The notes under the pieces are model-generated. The model was not told where the DNA came from, did not search any database, and saw only the letters and a list, made by a program, of their open reading frames with translations. From assembly GCA_900539765.1 (NCBI GenBank), contig UQDF01000041.1:1-20633 (forward strand): a stretch of 20,633 nt of DNA, read 5' to 3'. Made by a program: the position numbers and the translations under genes. Below, piece after piece: positions 5,608 to 13,485 of this stretch (position 1 is the first letter of the stretch; each line of letters starts with the position of its first letter). The stretch is from an uncultured Porphyromonas sp. (lineage in GTDB: Bacteria > Bacteroidota > Bacteroidia > Bacteroidales > Porphyromonadaceae).

Positions 5608-8600
5608 ATGAATTACTCGCTACTCGGTCGGTCACGAATGCTGACCATGACACTATGCTTACTGCTCTGTGGCGTGGTGCAGATCTATGCACGCCCACTA
5701 CGAGAGCAAGAGGCTAGGCTGCTCGCAGAGCAGTTTTTCCAAAAGAACACGCAGATGCAGCAACTGCGCTCTGCTGAGCTAACCCTTGTGTCGGCACCCG
5801 CATGCACAGCCGATGGGTATGCACCACAATCCGCTGGTGAGCCTGCTCGCTACTACTATGTATATAATAGAGGTGAGAATCGTGGCTTCGTGATCGTCTC
5901 TGGCGATGACCGCCTAGCTCCTTATATAGGCTATGCTACGACGGGATCCTTTTCCGTCGAGGCGATGCCAGACAATCTCGCTGCCTTCCTAGAGGCTTGT
6001 CAGCAGCGTATCGATGAGCTCATTGGTCAGGTAACCTGGCAGACACGCTTGGCGCCGACACTACCAAAGGCTGGAGAGCCCGTAGAGGTGGCTCCACTAC
6101 TAGGCGATATCGAGTGGGATCAGTCTGCTCCGTGGAACTCAAAGACCCCAGAATATGGTGATGGCAAGCATATGCCCGTGGGTTGCGTCGCTACCGCCTA
6201 TGCTCAGGTGATGCGCTACTATCAGTGGCCTGTCAAGGGTGAGGGTAAGGTAGAGTACAAAGAGCCATACAAGTCTCGAAGACATAAGGTGAACTTTGGT
6301 ACGACGACCTACGACTGGGCTAATATGCCAGCCTCTTATGAGGATCCTACTAAGGCAACGGCTGCGGAGACGGAGGCACTAGGCTTGCTTTGCTATCATG
6401 CGGGCGTCGCTATCGAGACGGACTATGATCCAGTCGCTAGTGGTAGCTTTGCGCCGCTGATCGTACGTGCTCTGCGCAACAACTTCCGCTATAACAAGCA
6501 GGTGACCTTCAAGAGACGTGTCAACTATACCCAGCCTGAGTGGGACAAGATCATACGCACGGAGCTCGCTGCACAGCGTCCTGTCGTATATAGTGGTACT
6601 GGCTCGGGTGGTGGTCACGCTTTCGTATGCGATGGCTACAACGACGAGGGACTCTATCACATCAACTGGGGCTGGAGCGGTCTCGCTAATGGATACTTCA
6701 ACCTTAACTTCCTACAGCCCGACGACCTAGGTATCGGTGGTGGCTTTGGTGGTGGCTTTAGTATGGAGCAGGGCATCGTCATAGGCATCACGCCTGATCG
6801 TGATGGTAGCTCTGTAGATACCGAGCTGCCATTCGTCACTACCCGCAAGTTTACCACGCACCTCACGGGTGGCTCAATAATCAGAATCCTAGATGCCAAC
6901 TACTCTGTCTGGCTCAGCGATGTGCCTACTCAAGAGGATGGCAAGGCTGACTATGAGTACTTCGGCTTCACGACCTTTGGCGCTGCCAAGCTCGGTACGA
7001 CCGATACGGTCTATATGGACGAGTACAAGAAGTCTAAGTACTTAGTCGGTCTCTATGACCTTGTAGCAGAGTTCCAAGCTGACCTAGATGTGACTAAGTA
7101 CCTCTCGGAGGGTACGTGGGACATCTTCATAGTTTATGAGGTGACGCTACCTGATGGTACGAAGGAGTGGAGACCTTGTGCTATGGACGTTCGCGAGGGC
7201 TTTAATGAGAATGGCAAGGGTCGTCACACCTTTACCATTGAGAAGGAGGGTCTAGGCTGGAAGGTCAAGGAGGATCTTACGCACCCCTTTGCTCAGGTTG
7301 AGATGGTAGAGGGTAGTGCTAGCTCTACCTTCAAGGCCTATGAGAAGAGTACGGTCTCACTCAAGCTCAAGAACACGGGTCGTGGGGAGTTCTTCAGACC
7401 ACTCTACCTCGAGATCAAGTCCGAGGACGGTGAGTGGCGTGCTTACTCTGATATCCTACCCGCCATACAGGTCGGAGAGACGCAAGAGGTGACCTTCAAT
7501 GCTGAGCGCTGCCCCTACGCAGAGGGTACGGTCTCGCTCCGTGTCTCCTACCAAACAGAGGATATGGGTAAGATGCAGTACTTCGAGCTGCCTGATGTGA
7601 CCATCGAGGCGTCTGATGCTATCAGAACGGCTTTCGTCATCGAGCCTGTCTCTAAGACTGAGCCTATGGAGGTAGACCTGGGTACGGGTGAGTTCTCACA
7701 GATCCGTGTTAAGAACGTCGGTACCATAGCTCCTGATCATGAGGTGAAGTGCCGCTACATACTTACGTATGGTATCGAGCAGGTGTGGACCGACTTGGAG
7801 ACGATCTCTATCTCACCACAAGGGGAGCAGATCCTCACACCAAAGCTACCCGAGCTAGTGAAGAGACTAGGTGTCGTAGGTGGTAATAAGCTCCAGCTGA
7901 CGATGAGCTTCTTCGAGATGGGTGATGACAGAAAGCATCGTATGCCGATCTTAGAGGATCCTATCATAGAGGTGACCTGCAAGAAGGGGACTTCAACACA
8001 GAAGGATTATCCTGTCACGAAGCAGGTAGAGGGCGAAGGTGAACTGATCATCAAGGGCTACGAAGACCTTACGGCTGTACCTGATGGTACTAAGCTAACT
8101 GTCGAGGCTAAGCCAGCTGCTGGTTACGAGCTGACCACGCTCGAGGCTAATGGTAAGGATATCTTGGCTACAAAGAGCTTTACAGTAACTGCCGCTACTA
8201 CGGTAAAGGCTGTCTTCACGAAGGAGAGAGTATTTACGGTCAAGCTAACGAGCAACGAGCATGGATCGATCACTCTCAAAGAGTCTGTCGATGTCAATGC
8301 AGTACCTTACGGCACGAAGCTAACGATAGAGGCTCGTGGCAACAATGACAAGTGCGAGCTCAAGTCACTTACTGCAAATGGTAAGGACATCATGGCTACC
8401 AAGAGCTTTACTGTGATCGCTAATACGGAGGTCAAGGCTGAGTTTGTAGACCATACGAGCGTCGAGAGCGCTGTCGCAGATCAGCTACGTCTCTATCCTA
8501 ACCCAGCACGTGACTACGTACTCCTCGAGGGGATCCCAACGGGAGCTATAGTAGCGATCTACACGCTAGAGGGCGAGCTGATGTATCAGGTAGAAAGTGC

Positions 8601-8697
8601 CAGCAATACGCTACGCATCGACCTCACACAGCTACAGGAGGGTGCCTACATACTACGAGTAGGTGGCGAGACGCATCGTCTCATCGTCCGTCGCTAG
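5608..8697 (+). CDS. Secreted C10 (streptopain-family) cysteine protease, T9SS cargo
   Basis: 1029 residues from ATG 5608. The signal peptide is about 1-28 (hydrophobic, ending QIYA). A Spi-like inhibitory propeptide (about 30-150; LLAEQFFQ, YYYVYNRGENRGFVIVSGDD) precedes the C10 catalytic domain (about 165-395). The nucleophile is Cys193 in VGCVATAYAQ, the catalytic His is His337 in GGGHAFVCDGY, and the conserved Trp region is INWGWSG. SpeB has Cys192 and His340, so the layout matches. Beta-sandwich regions follow (one Ig-like near 560-660), then two InlB-like repeats of 76 residues (about 800-950), then a T9SS C-terminal domain starting at LRLYPNPARDY (about 960). It would be exported by Sec, crossed over the outer membrane by T9SS, and released or anchored on the cell surface. 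Relatives include P. gingivalis PrtT and Prevotella interpain. A TTG start 24 nt upstream was rejected because it sits at the promoter. Confidence 0.93.
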   Translation: MNYSLLGRSRMLTMTLCLLLCGVVQIYARPLREQEARLLAEQFFQKNTQMQQLRSAELTLVSAPACTADGYAPQSAGEPARYYYVYNRGENRGFVIVSGDDRLAPYIGYATTGSFSVEAMPDNLAAFLEACQQRIDELIGQVTWQTRLAPTLPKAGEPVEVAPLLGDIEWDQSAPWNSKTPEYGDGKHMPVGCVATAYAQVMRYYQWPVKGEGKVEYKEPYKSRRHKVNFGTTTYDWANMPASYEDPTKATAAETEALGLLCYHAGVAIETDYDPVASGSFAPLIVRALRNNFRYNKQVTFKRRVNYTQPEWDKIIRTELAAQRPVVYSGTGSGGGHAFVCDGYNDEGLYHINWGWSGLANGYFNLNFLQPDDLGIGGGFGGGFSMEQGIVIGITPDRDGSSVDTELPFVTTRKFTTHLTGGSIIRILDANYSVWLSDVPTQEDGKADYEYFGFTTFGAAKLGTTDTVYMDEYKKSKYLVGLYDLVAEFQADLDVTKYLSEGTWDIFIVYEVTLPDGTKEWRPCAMDVREGFNENGKGRHTFTIEKEGLGWKVKEDLTHPFAQVEMVEGSASSTFKAYEKSTVSLKLKNTGRGEFFRPLYLEIKSEDGEWRAYSDILPAIQVGETQEVTFNAERCPYAEGTVSLRVSYQTEDMGKMQYFELPDVTIEASDAIRTAFVIEPVSKTEPMEVDLGTGEFSQIRVKNVGTIAPDHEVKCRYILTYGIEQVWTDLETISISPQGEQILTPKLPELVKRLGVVGGNKLQLTMSFFEMGDDRKHRMPILEDPIIEVTCKKGTSTQKDYPVTKQVEGEGELIIKGYEDLTAVPDGTKLTVEAKPAAGYELTTLEANGKDILATKSFTVTAATTVKAVFTKERVFTVKLTSNEHGSITLKESVDVNAVPYGTKLTIEARGNNDKCELKSLTANGKDIMATKSFTVIANTEVKAEFVDHTSVESAVADQLRLYPNPARDYVLLEGIPTGAIVAIYTLEGELMYQVESASNTLRIDLTQLQEGAYILRVGGETHRLIVRR

Positions 8698-8749
8698 CTG
8701 TCTACTATTATTATAAGGTAGTAGTAACTAACCTTACAGCTTAACAGAA

Positions 8750-8785
8750 GAGGAGACTCTGTAGCACCCGCTACAGAGTCTCCTC
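8750..8785 (+). terminator. Terminator of the C10 protease gene
   Basis: A perfect 15-bp stem (8750-8764 with 8771-8785) has a 6-nt loop, CACCCG, followed by CTATATTATATA. A smaller TAAGGT/ACCTTA hairpin lies upstream, between the stop codon and this stem. Confidence 0.8.
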
Positions 8786-8826
8786 CTATATTATATACAA
8801 CCTAGACTCCACAACTCTCACGCGTG

Positions 8827-9010
8827 TTGTGTCAAAGCTATACGAGTAACCCGCTGTAGGGACGCTCGATCTGAGCGTCCGTTGTGTCAAAGCGTTGTAT
8901 CAAAGTTTACAGCATTTGTGGTTTTAACGGGGACGGACGCCCTCCCACTAGATACTATCCGTGCGTCCCTACAGCGGGTTACACGTCAAGTGCGTCCGTT
9001 GTATCAAAGC
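8827..9010. repeat. Dispersed intergenic repeat (copy B)
   Basis: This copy contains a perfect 19-bp inverted repeat (8847-8865 with 8963-8981) about 100 bp apart, and an inner GACGCTC/GAGCGTC hairpin (8861-8879). TTGTRTCAAAG modules occur at 8827, 8882, 8895 and 8999. The block at 8906-8946 (TTTACAGCAT..TTTTAACGGGG..GGACGCCCTC) recurs almost unchanged at 16615-16655. Open frames crossing the block differ in reading frame between copies, so it is not coding. The remaining sequence up to 9222 holds a candidate promoter and otherwise no feature. Confidence 0.75.
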
Positions 9011-9115
9011 GATATAAGCGTCCCTACACTATTTATGCAAAACTACCTTGTAATGGGACTTCCGAAACAGAGGGCAGTTGCTGTCGGTCTTGCTATGTCA
9101 CTGTTTTTTCGTAAC

Positions 9116-9144
9116 TTGCCGTTGCCTTTGAAAACTTACGTTTG
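9116..9144 (+). promoter_or_regulatory. Candidate promoter of the BspA-like gene
   Basis: TTG at 9116-9118, 18 bp, TACGTTTG at 9137-9144 (full TAnnTTTG match). It would give a leader of about 72 nt to ATG 9223. Spacing is one base shorter than the better promoters here. Confidence 0.5.
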
Positions 9145-9222
9145 CCCTCCAATCTTGAGCAATTCGTACAAGTTTGAAAATCACGAAGATATAGTTTAGA
9201 TAGTACTAAGCAATAACACTAT

Positions 9223-10959
9223 ATGATCAAAAAACTACTAATTACGGCAGGGCTAATTGTAGCAACGAGTGGACTCTCGCTACAAGCATCAGCCCAAACA
9301 GTCAATCTCTCCAGTCATGGTGATGGGGGAGTAAAAGAACTCTCCTACAGCTCTCGCTGCGAGCTCAAGACTGGTCATCAACTAAAGTCTCAAGATGTCA
9401 AGGCGACAGATACCCGTCCGATCTATGCGACTCAGGAAGGCTTCTTCGTTCGCTTTGTCAAGGAAGAGGATAAGACCATCGAGATCGCACCAGCACAGAG
9501 TGCGGAGGATCGTCTTAAAGAGGGTATTTACTACAAGAATGTGGTCATCCCTGAGACCCTCAATGTCAAGAAGGGTAACGATGTAGTTCCCTGCACAGTC
9601 GTAGCTTTGGGGCAGGCCGCTTTTGCATTCAATGAGGTCTATACGGTGCAGTATCCTGCGACCTGCAAGGAGCTTAAGGATAGAGTCTTCCGTCTCGCTA
9701 CGCTCAAGGAGGGTGTCATTCCTGATCAGATTGAGAAGATCGGTGACAATGTCTTCCAAGATTGTAAGGCCATTACCAAAATAGAGATCGGTAAGGGGCT
9801 TAAGAGTATGGGTGAAACGCCCTTTAAGAACTGCCAAAACCTCAAGACCATTACGGTCGCTCCCGAAAATACAATCCTAGCTGTACAAGACGACATACTA
9901 TATAGTAAGGATATGACGAAGGTCTATCTCTGTCCTTCTGAGCTTAGAACGGCTAAGGTGGTGCTACCTAATACGGTGAAGGAAATAGAGGACTATGCCT
10001 TCCTAAGCTGTATCTATATTAAGGAGCTAGTCCTTAACGAGGGCTTGGAGCGGATAGGCGATGAAGCCCTTTTTAACTGCTCATGGCTCACAGAGCTGAC
10101 GATACCTGCTTCCGTACAGGAGATCGGCTATAGGGCACTCACACTGCTCCAAGAGTGTGAGAAGATCCAGGTCGCAGAGGGCAATAAGACCTTTGAGGCT
10201 AAGTCCGACGGCGTCAATGAGGGTAAGCTACTGATCAATAAGACCAAGAACTCGCTTGTTACCTGCCTCTACAAGGGGACTAAAGATGTTACCGTGCCAG
10301 AGGGGATCAAGATTATTGAACCATATGCCTTCCTATCTTGTCGCTGGACCGCTGCCGTTAAGCTCCCCTCATCTGTCGACAGTATAGGACAGACCGCTTT
10401 TTCAGATATGAGAATCTCTGAGATCGAGATCCCCGAGAAGGTTCGGGTGATCCCTAAGTACAGCATCAGTGACTGCAAGAAGCTCTCGAAGATCACTCTT
10501 GGTAAGAGCGTCACACTAGTCGAGGATCAAGCATTCTCAGGCAACGACTTGCTGGAGACAAAGGGTGGTACGCTACAGATACTTGCTGTCACACCTCCAG
10601 CCGTGGGCAAGGACGGTGATGGTAAAGTCTACGACATGGGCAAAGACTTCTACAAGAAGGTCCTCCTAGAGGTGCCTGCAGAGGCTAGAGGAGCCTACGA
10701 GAGTGATAGAAACTGGAAGAAATTCCGCAAGATCTATCCAGTAGGCAATGAACTCGTCCAGACAGCATCGCCACTACAGATCAGCGTAGCAGGAGGTCTC
10801 CTCTCTATCGTAGCTCCTGAGGTCGCTCCTATAGCAATATACACGCTCGATGGTCAGGTCGTCTATACGACCACTGCCTTAGAGACGCATATAGCACTTC
10901 CTTCAGGTCTCTACCTAGTAACCTACGGGTCAGAAACCATAAAGGTACTCGTCGACTAA
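9223..10959 (+). CDS. BspA-like leucine-rich-repeat surface protein, T9SS cargo
   Basis: 578 residues. The signal peptide is about 1-25 (MIKKLLITAGLIVATSG..ASAQ). The body has BspA/Treponema-type LRR_5 repeats, about 23 residues each, from about 155 to 445. Recognisable units include QIEKIGDNVFQDCKAITKIEI, TVKEIEDYAFLSC, GLERIGDEALFNCSWLTELTI, IKIIEPYAFLSC and KVRVIPKYSISDCKKLSKITL. After a linker ending RKIYPVGN, the last 65 residues look like a T9SS C-terminal domain (IAIYTLDGQVVY...LPSGLYLVTYGSETIKVLV), but the usual YPNP-type motif is missing. BspA-family proteins bind host matrix proteins and other bacteria; adhesion here is inferred. It lies between two protease cargo genes and is followed by a strong inverted repeat. 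Confidence 0.9.
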   Translation: MIKKLLITAGLIVATSGLSLQASAQTVNLSSHGDGGVKELSYSSRCELKTGHQLKSQDVKATDTRPIYATQEGFFVRFVKEEDKTIEIAPAQSAEDRLKEGIYYKNVVIPETLNVKKGNDVVPCTVVALGQAAFAFNEVYTVQYPATCKELKDRVFRLATLKEGVIPDQIEKIGDNVFQDCKAITKIEIGKGLKSMGETPFKNCQNLKTITVAPENTILAVQDDILYSKDMTKVYLCPSELRTAKVVLPNTVKEIEDYAFLSCIYIKELVLNEGLERIGDEALFNCSWLTELTIPASVQEIGYRALTLLQECEKIQVAEGNKTFEAKSDGVNEGKLLINKTKNSLVTCLYKGTKDVTVPEGIKIIEPYAFLSCRWTAAVKLPSSVDSIGQTAFSDMRISEIEIPEKVRVIPKYSISDCKKLSKITLGKSVTLVEDQAFSGNDLLETKGGTLQILAVTPPAVGKDGDGKVYDMGKDFYKKVLLEVPAEARGAYESDRNWKKFRKIYPVGNELVQTASPLQISVAGGLLSIVAPEVAPIAIYTLDGQVVYTTTALETHIALPSGLYLVTYGSETIKVLVD

Positions 10960-10964
10960 ACGCA

Positions 10965-11010
10965 TAGCACTCTAGAGTCGCTCCTCACTTAGAGCATCTC
11001 TAGAGTGCTA
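10965..11010 (+). terminator. Inverted repeat after the BspA-like gene
   Basis: Perfect 13-bp arms TAGCACTCTAGAG (10965-10977) and CTCTAGAGTGCTA (10998-11010) enclose a 20-nt loop, 5 nt after the stop codon. The tail CTACTATTGG is not a U-run, so this may be a terminator or an intercistronic processing/attenuation stem. The arm overlaps a GTG codon (11005), which makes that codon an unlikely start for the next gene. Confidence 0.6.
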
Positions 11011-11052
11011 CTACTATTGGACACTAATCAACCAACTATTTATTATAAGGAT

Positions 11053-13347
11053 ATGAAGTCAAAACTACTCCTTCTCCTCACGTTAGTAAGCGTGTTGGGG
11101 TTAACCGCATTCCGAGCCTCCGCTCAGGAACCCACCATTGGTAAGATTACTATTGGTACCGAACTCAATGTCGGTGACAGAATGAACCTCATGTTCACTG
11201 GTCCCGATGGCACGAGCAAAGATATCATAGTCGAGGGTGCCAAGCCTGTTATGGTGGAGGGTAAGATCGCCTATGAGATCACACAAAAGCCAGTGTCTAT
11301 CTCAGGAGACCTTTACTCTTTTGAGTGCACTATGTCTCGCGTTACGACGCTTGAGTTTGATAACTGTATTCACCTAGCTAGCCTGATCTGTGGTACTAAT
11401 GCGCTCAAGCAGCTAGACCTGACAGGACTACCTGCGCTAGAGAGTCTAGACTGTGCTACAGCTGAGATCAACACGATCATACTCGGTGGTAATGATAAGC
11501 TGACGTCAATCAAGGCTGATGCCAATAAGCTCAAGAGCATCAACCTTGCTGGGGCGCCTAACCTAGAGACTGTCTCTCTGACGACAAACTCACTGACGGA
11601 GATCGATCTAGATGGTGTCTCTTGTACAGCGCTAGGTCTCTCTGGCAATGCCCTTACTTCTCTAGACCTCTCTAAGACCTCAAATCTTGAGTGGCTTAGC
11701 GTATCTTCTAACCCACTCACATCGATCAACCTAACTGGCTGTACTTCTCTAGTTAATTTTAGTGCTAAGACGACTAAGCTCAACGAGATAAATCTCACTG
11801 GTCTAACAGCTCTCGAGACACTAGACCTACACGCTGGTAGCCTGACTAAGATTACATTCGGAGAGAATAGTGAGCTTTATGACATAGATCTGAGTAACAA
11901 CAAGCTCTCTTCGATAGACCTCAGTGGCTGTCCTAAGGTAGAGTATCTCAGTCTAAACAACAACGAGTTCACAGAGATGGCTCTCAAGGGACTAGAGGAG
12001 CTCTCCAGCATCAACTTGAGATATAATAAGCTTACAAACTTCTCCATAGAGAATTGTCCTAGTCTCAGCTCAGTTGTCGTCAGTGACAACCTCCTCACAT
12101 CGGCAGACCTAACGGGTGGTAAGGAAAATCTAAGTGATGTATACGTTGGTGGTAACCAACTCACCACTCTTGATATGTCAGGCTTTGCTAATCTATCTAC
12201 GCTCAGCGCTGAGAATAACCAGCTCACCTCTGTCAATCTAGAGGGATGTAGCAGTCTATACAGCCTAAATCTCGGAGGTAACAACTTCACGGCTCTTACG
12301 CTTCCTGAGCTACCTTCTCTTGGAGAGGTTTACGTGGAGAATAACAACCTCCAGGGAGACGCTATGATGGCTCTTATGAAGTCTCTACCTAAGAAGGAAG
12401 TCCTCACAGGTTCATTCTCTGGTAGCATCTATGCAGTCGAGACACGTAGTGACAAGGAGCAGAACATCTGCCTCAAGGAGCACGTAGCGGCTGCTCACGA
12501 GCTAGGCTGGGGCGTTTATGACAAGCGTACCTGGAGCAACTATGATGGAGCTGCGATCTGCAAGATTACGACCAAGACTGTAGGTGAGGGTGGCTCTATT
12601 ATGATCAATGGTAAGACACAGCTCGACGAGGTTTACTCTGACACTAAGATTGTGATCACAGACAAGCACGAGAGTGGATACGCTCTAAACACTCTTAAGA
12701 AGGTTTCCAAGGGTGACACGATAGACATCTTCAAGGATCGCTACTTCTATGCTACGGATGCAGATGTAGAGGTGGTTGCTACCTTTACAGATGACGTCTG
12801 CAAGGTGGTCCTAAAGAAGCTTGGTCAGGGTACCCTCAAGCTCAAGGGTGACGGTCTCGACACGAGAGGTCTACCTCGTGGCATGGAGATCGAGCTAGTT
12901 GCTGAGACCAGCGAGACTTCAGACTGGGAGCTGTCAGACCTTAGAGCAACTAATCTCAAGACTGGTAAGAAAACCAACATCCTTAGCTCAAAGAGCTTTA
13001 CGTTGACAGACGATATGGAGATCTTTGCCGAGTTCCAAAATGAAAACGGTGAGGAGCCTGGAGATACTGTCACATGGGATGGCGAGCAGTGGCTCGGTGT
13101 CATCATGCCAACCGTACCAAGCTCTGAGGAGGCTCAGCTCTATCCTAACCCCGCTACAGACTTCGTCACCATCGCTGGTGCACAGCCTGCTACGACGGTC
13201 AATATCTACACGCTCTCAGGCTCACTCGTTCGTAGCTACGCTACCAGCCGTGAGGGTTATGCAGAGCTGTCAGTAGCTGATCTACCCGAGGGTACTTACA
13301 TTGTCCTCATCGGCAATGATCCTCGCAAGCTGATCATACGTCATTGA
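11053..13347 (+). CDS. Internalin-like LRR protein with InlB-type repeats, T9SS cargo
   Basis: 764 residues from ATG 11053. The signal peptide is about 1-25 (KLLLLLTLVSVLGLTAF..ASAQ). About 95-440 is a long run of 21-22-residue leucine-rich repeats of the form LxxLDLSGxxxLxxLxxxxN (LTSLDLSKTSNLEWLSVSSN, LSSIDLSGCPKVEYLSLNNN). These form a solenoid likely to bind protein ligands. About 505-665 contains two divergent InlB-like repeats (GEGGSIMINGK, GQGTLKLKG, SKSFTLTDDMEIFAEF), similar to those in the C10 protease. A canonical T9SS C-terminal domain begins at AQLYPNPATDF (about 694). The GTG at 11005 was rejected as start: it lies in the preceding gene's inverted repeat and would put charged residues before the signal peptide. 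No convincing promoter is seen upstream (at best TACTATTG at 11012-11019), so read-through from the BspA-like gene is possible. Ligand and role are unknown. Confidence 0.92.
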   Translation: MKSKLLLLLTLVSVLGLTAFRASAQEPTIGKITIGTELNVGDRMNLMFTGPDGTSKDIIVEGAKPVMVEGKIAYEITQKPVSISGDLYSFECTMSRVTTLEFDNCIHLASLICGTNALKQLDLTGLPALESLDCATAEINTIILGGNDKLTSIKADANKLKSINLAGAPNLETVSLTTNSLTEIDLDGVSCTALGLSGNALTSLDLSKTSNLEWLSVSSNPLTSINLTGCTSLVNFSAKTTKLNEINLTGLTALETLDLHAGSLTKITFGENSELYDIDLSNNKLSSIDLSGCPKVEYLSLNNNEFTEMALKGLEELSSINLRYNKLTNFSIENCPSLSSVVVSDNLLTSADLTGGKENLSDVYVGGNQLTTLDMSGFANLSTLSAENNQLTSVNLEGCSSLYSLNLGGNNFTALTLPELPSLGEVYVENNNLQGDAMMALMKSLPKKEVLTGSFSGSIYAVETRSDKEQNICLKEHVAAAHELGWGVYDKRTWSNYDGAAICKITTKTVGEGGSIMINGKTQLDEVYSDTKIVITDKHESGYALNTLKKVSKGDTIDIFKDRYFYATDADVEVVATFTDDVCKVVLKKLGQGTLKLKGDGLDTRGLPRGMEIELVAETSETSDWELSDLRATNLKTGKKTNILSSKSFTLTDDMEIFAEFQNENGEEPGDTVTWDGEQWLGVIMPTVPSSEEAQLYPNPATDFVTIAGAQPATTVNIYTLSGSLVRSYATSREGYAELSVADLPEGTYIVLIGNDPRKLIIRH

Positions 13348-13369
13348 TGACAGAGACGACTCTATAATG

Positions 13370-13420
13370 TAAGGTACAGTGTGGACGCGCAGTAATGTTG
13401 TAGCTCCACACTGTATCTTA
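13370..13420 (+). terminator. Terminator of the internalin-like gene
   Basis: 16-nt arms (13370-13385 with 13405-13420) have one G-U wobble on the plus strand (A/C on the other strand) and a 19-nt loop. They are followed by TGTTTGGG. The distal arm overlaps the -7 box of the next gene. Confidence 0.65.
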
Positions 13421-13426
13421 TGTTTG
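13398..13426 (+). promoter_or_regulatory. Promoter of the S1 protease gene, overlapping a terminator
   Basis: TTG at 13398-13400, 18 bp, TATGTTTG at 13419-13426 (full TAnnTTTG match). Transcription would start near 13433, leaving a leader of about 53 nt. The -33 box lies in the loop of the preceding terminator and the whole distal arm is the spacer. Confidence 0.5.
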
Positions 13427-13485
13427 GGTCGTGACTAGACTCTATAGTTATATCTAATCAAACAAAGCACAGTTTACACCGCTTT

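Noticed and set aside
8882..9199. Open frames across repeat copy B, and 16581-16778 across copy C
   Set aside because: Aligned repeat blocks are read in different frames in the two copies because of small indels, so coding is not conserved.
11005..11052. GTG start for the internalin-like protein
   Set aside because: The codon is inside the distal arm of the preceding inverted repeat, and the 16 extra residues would precede a complete signal peptide.
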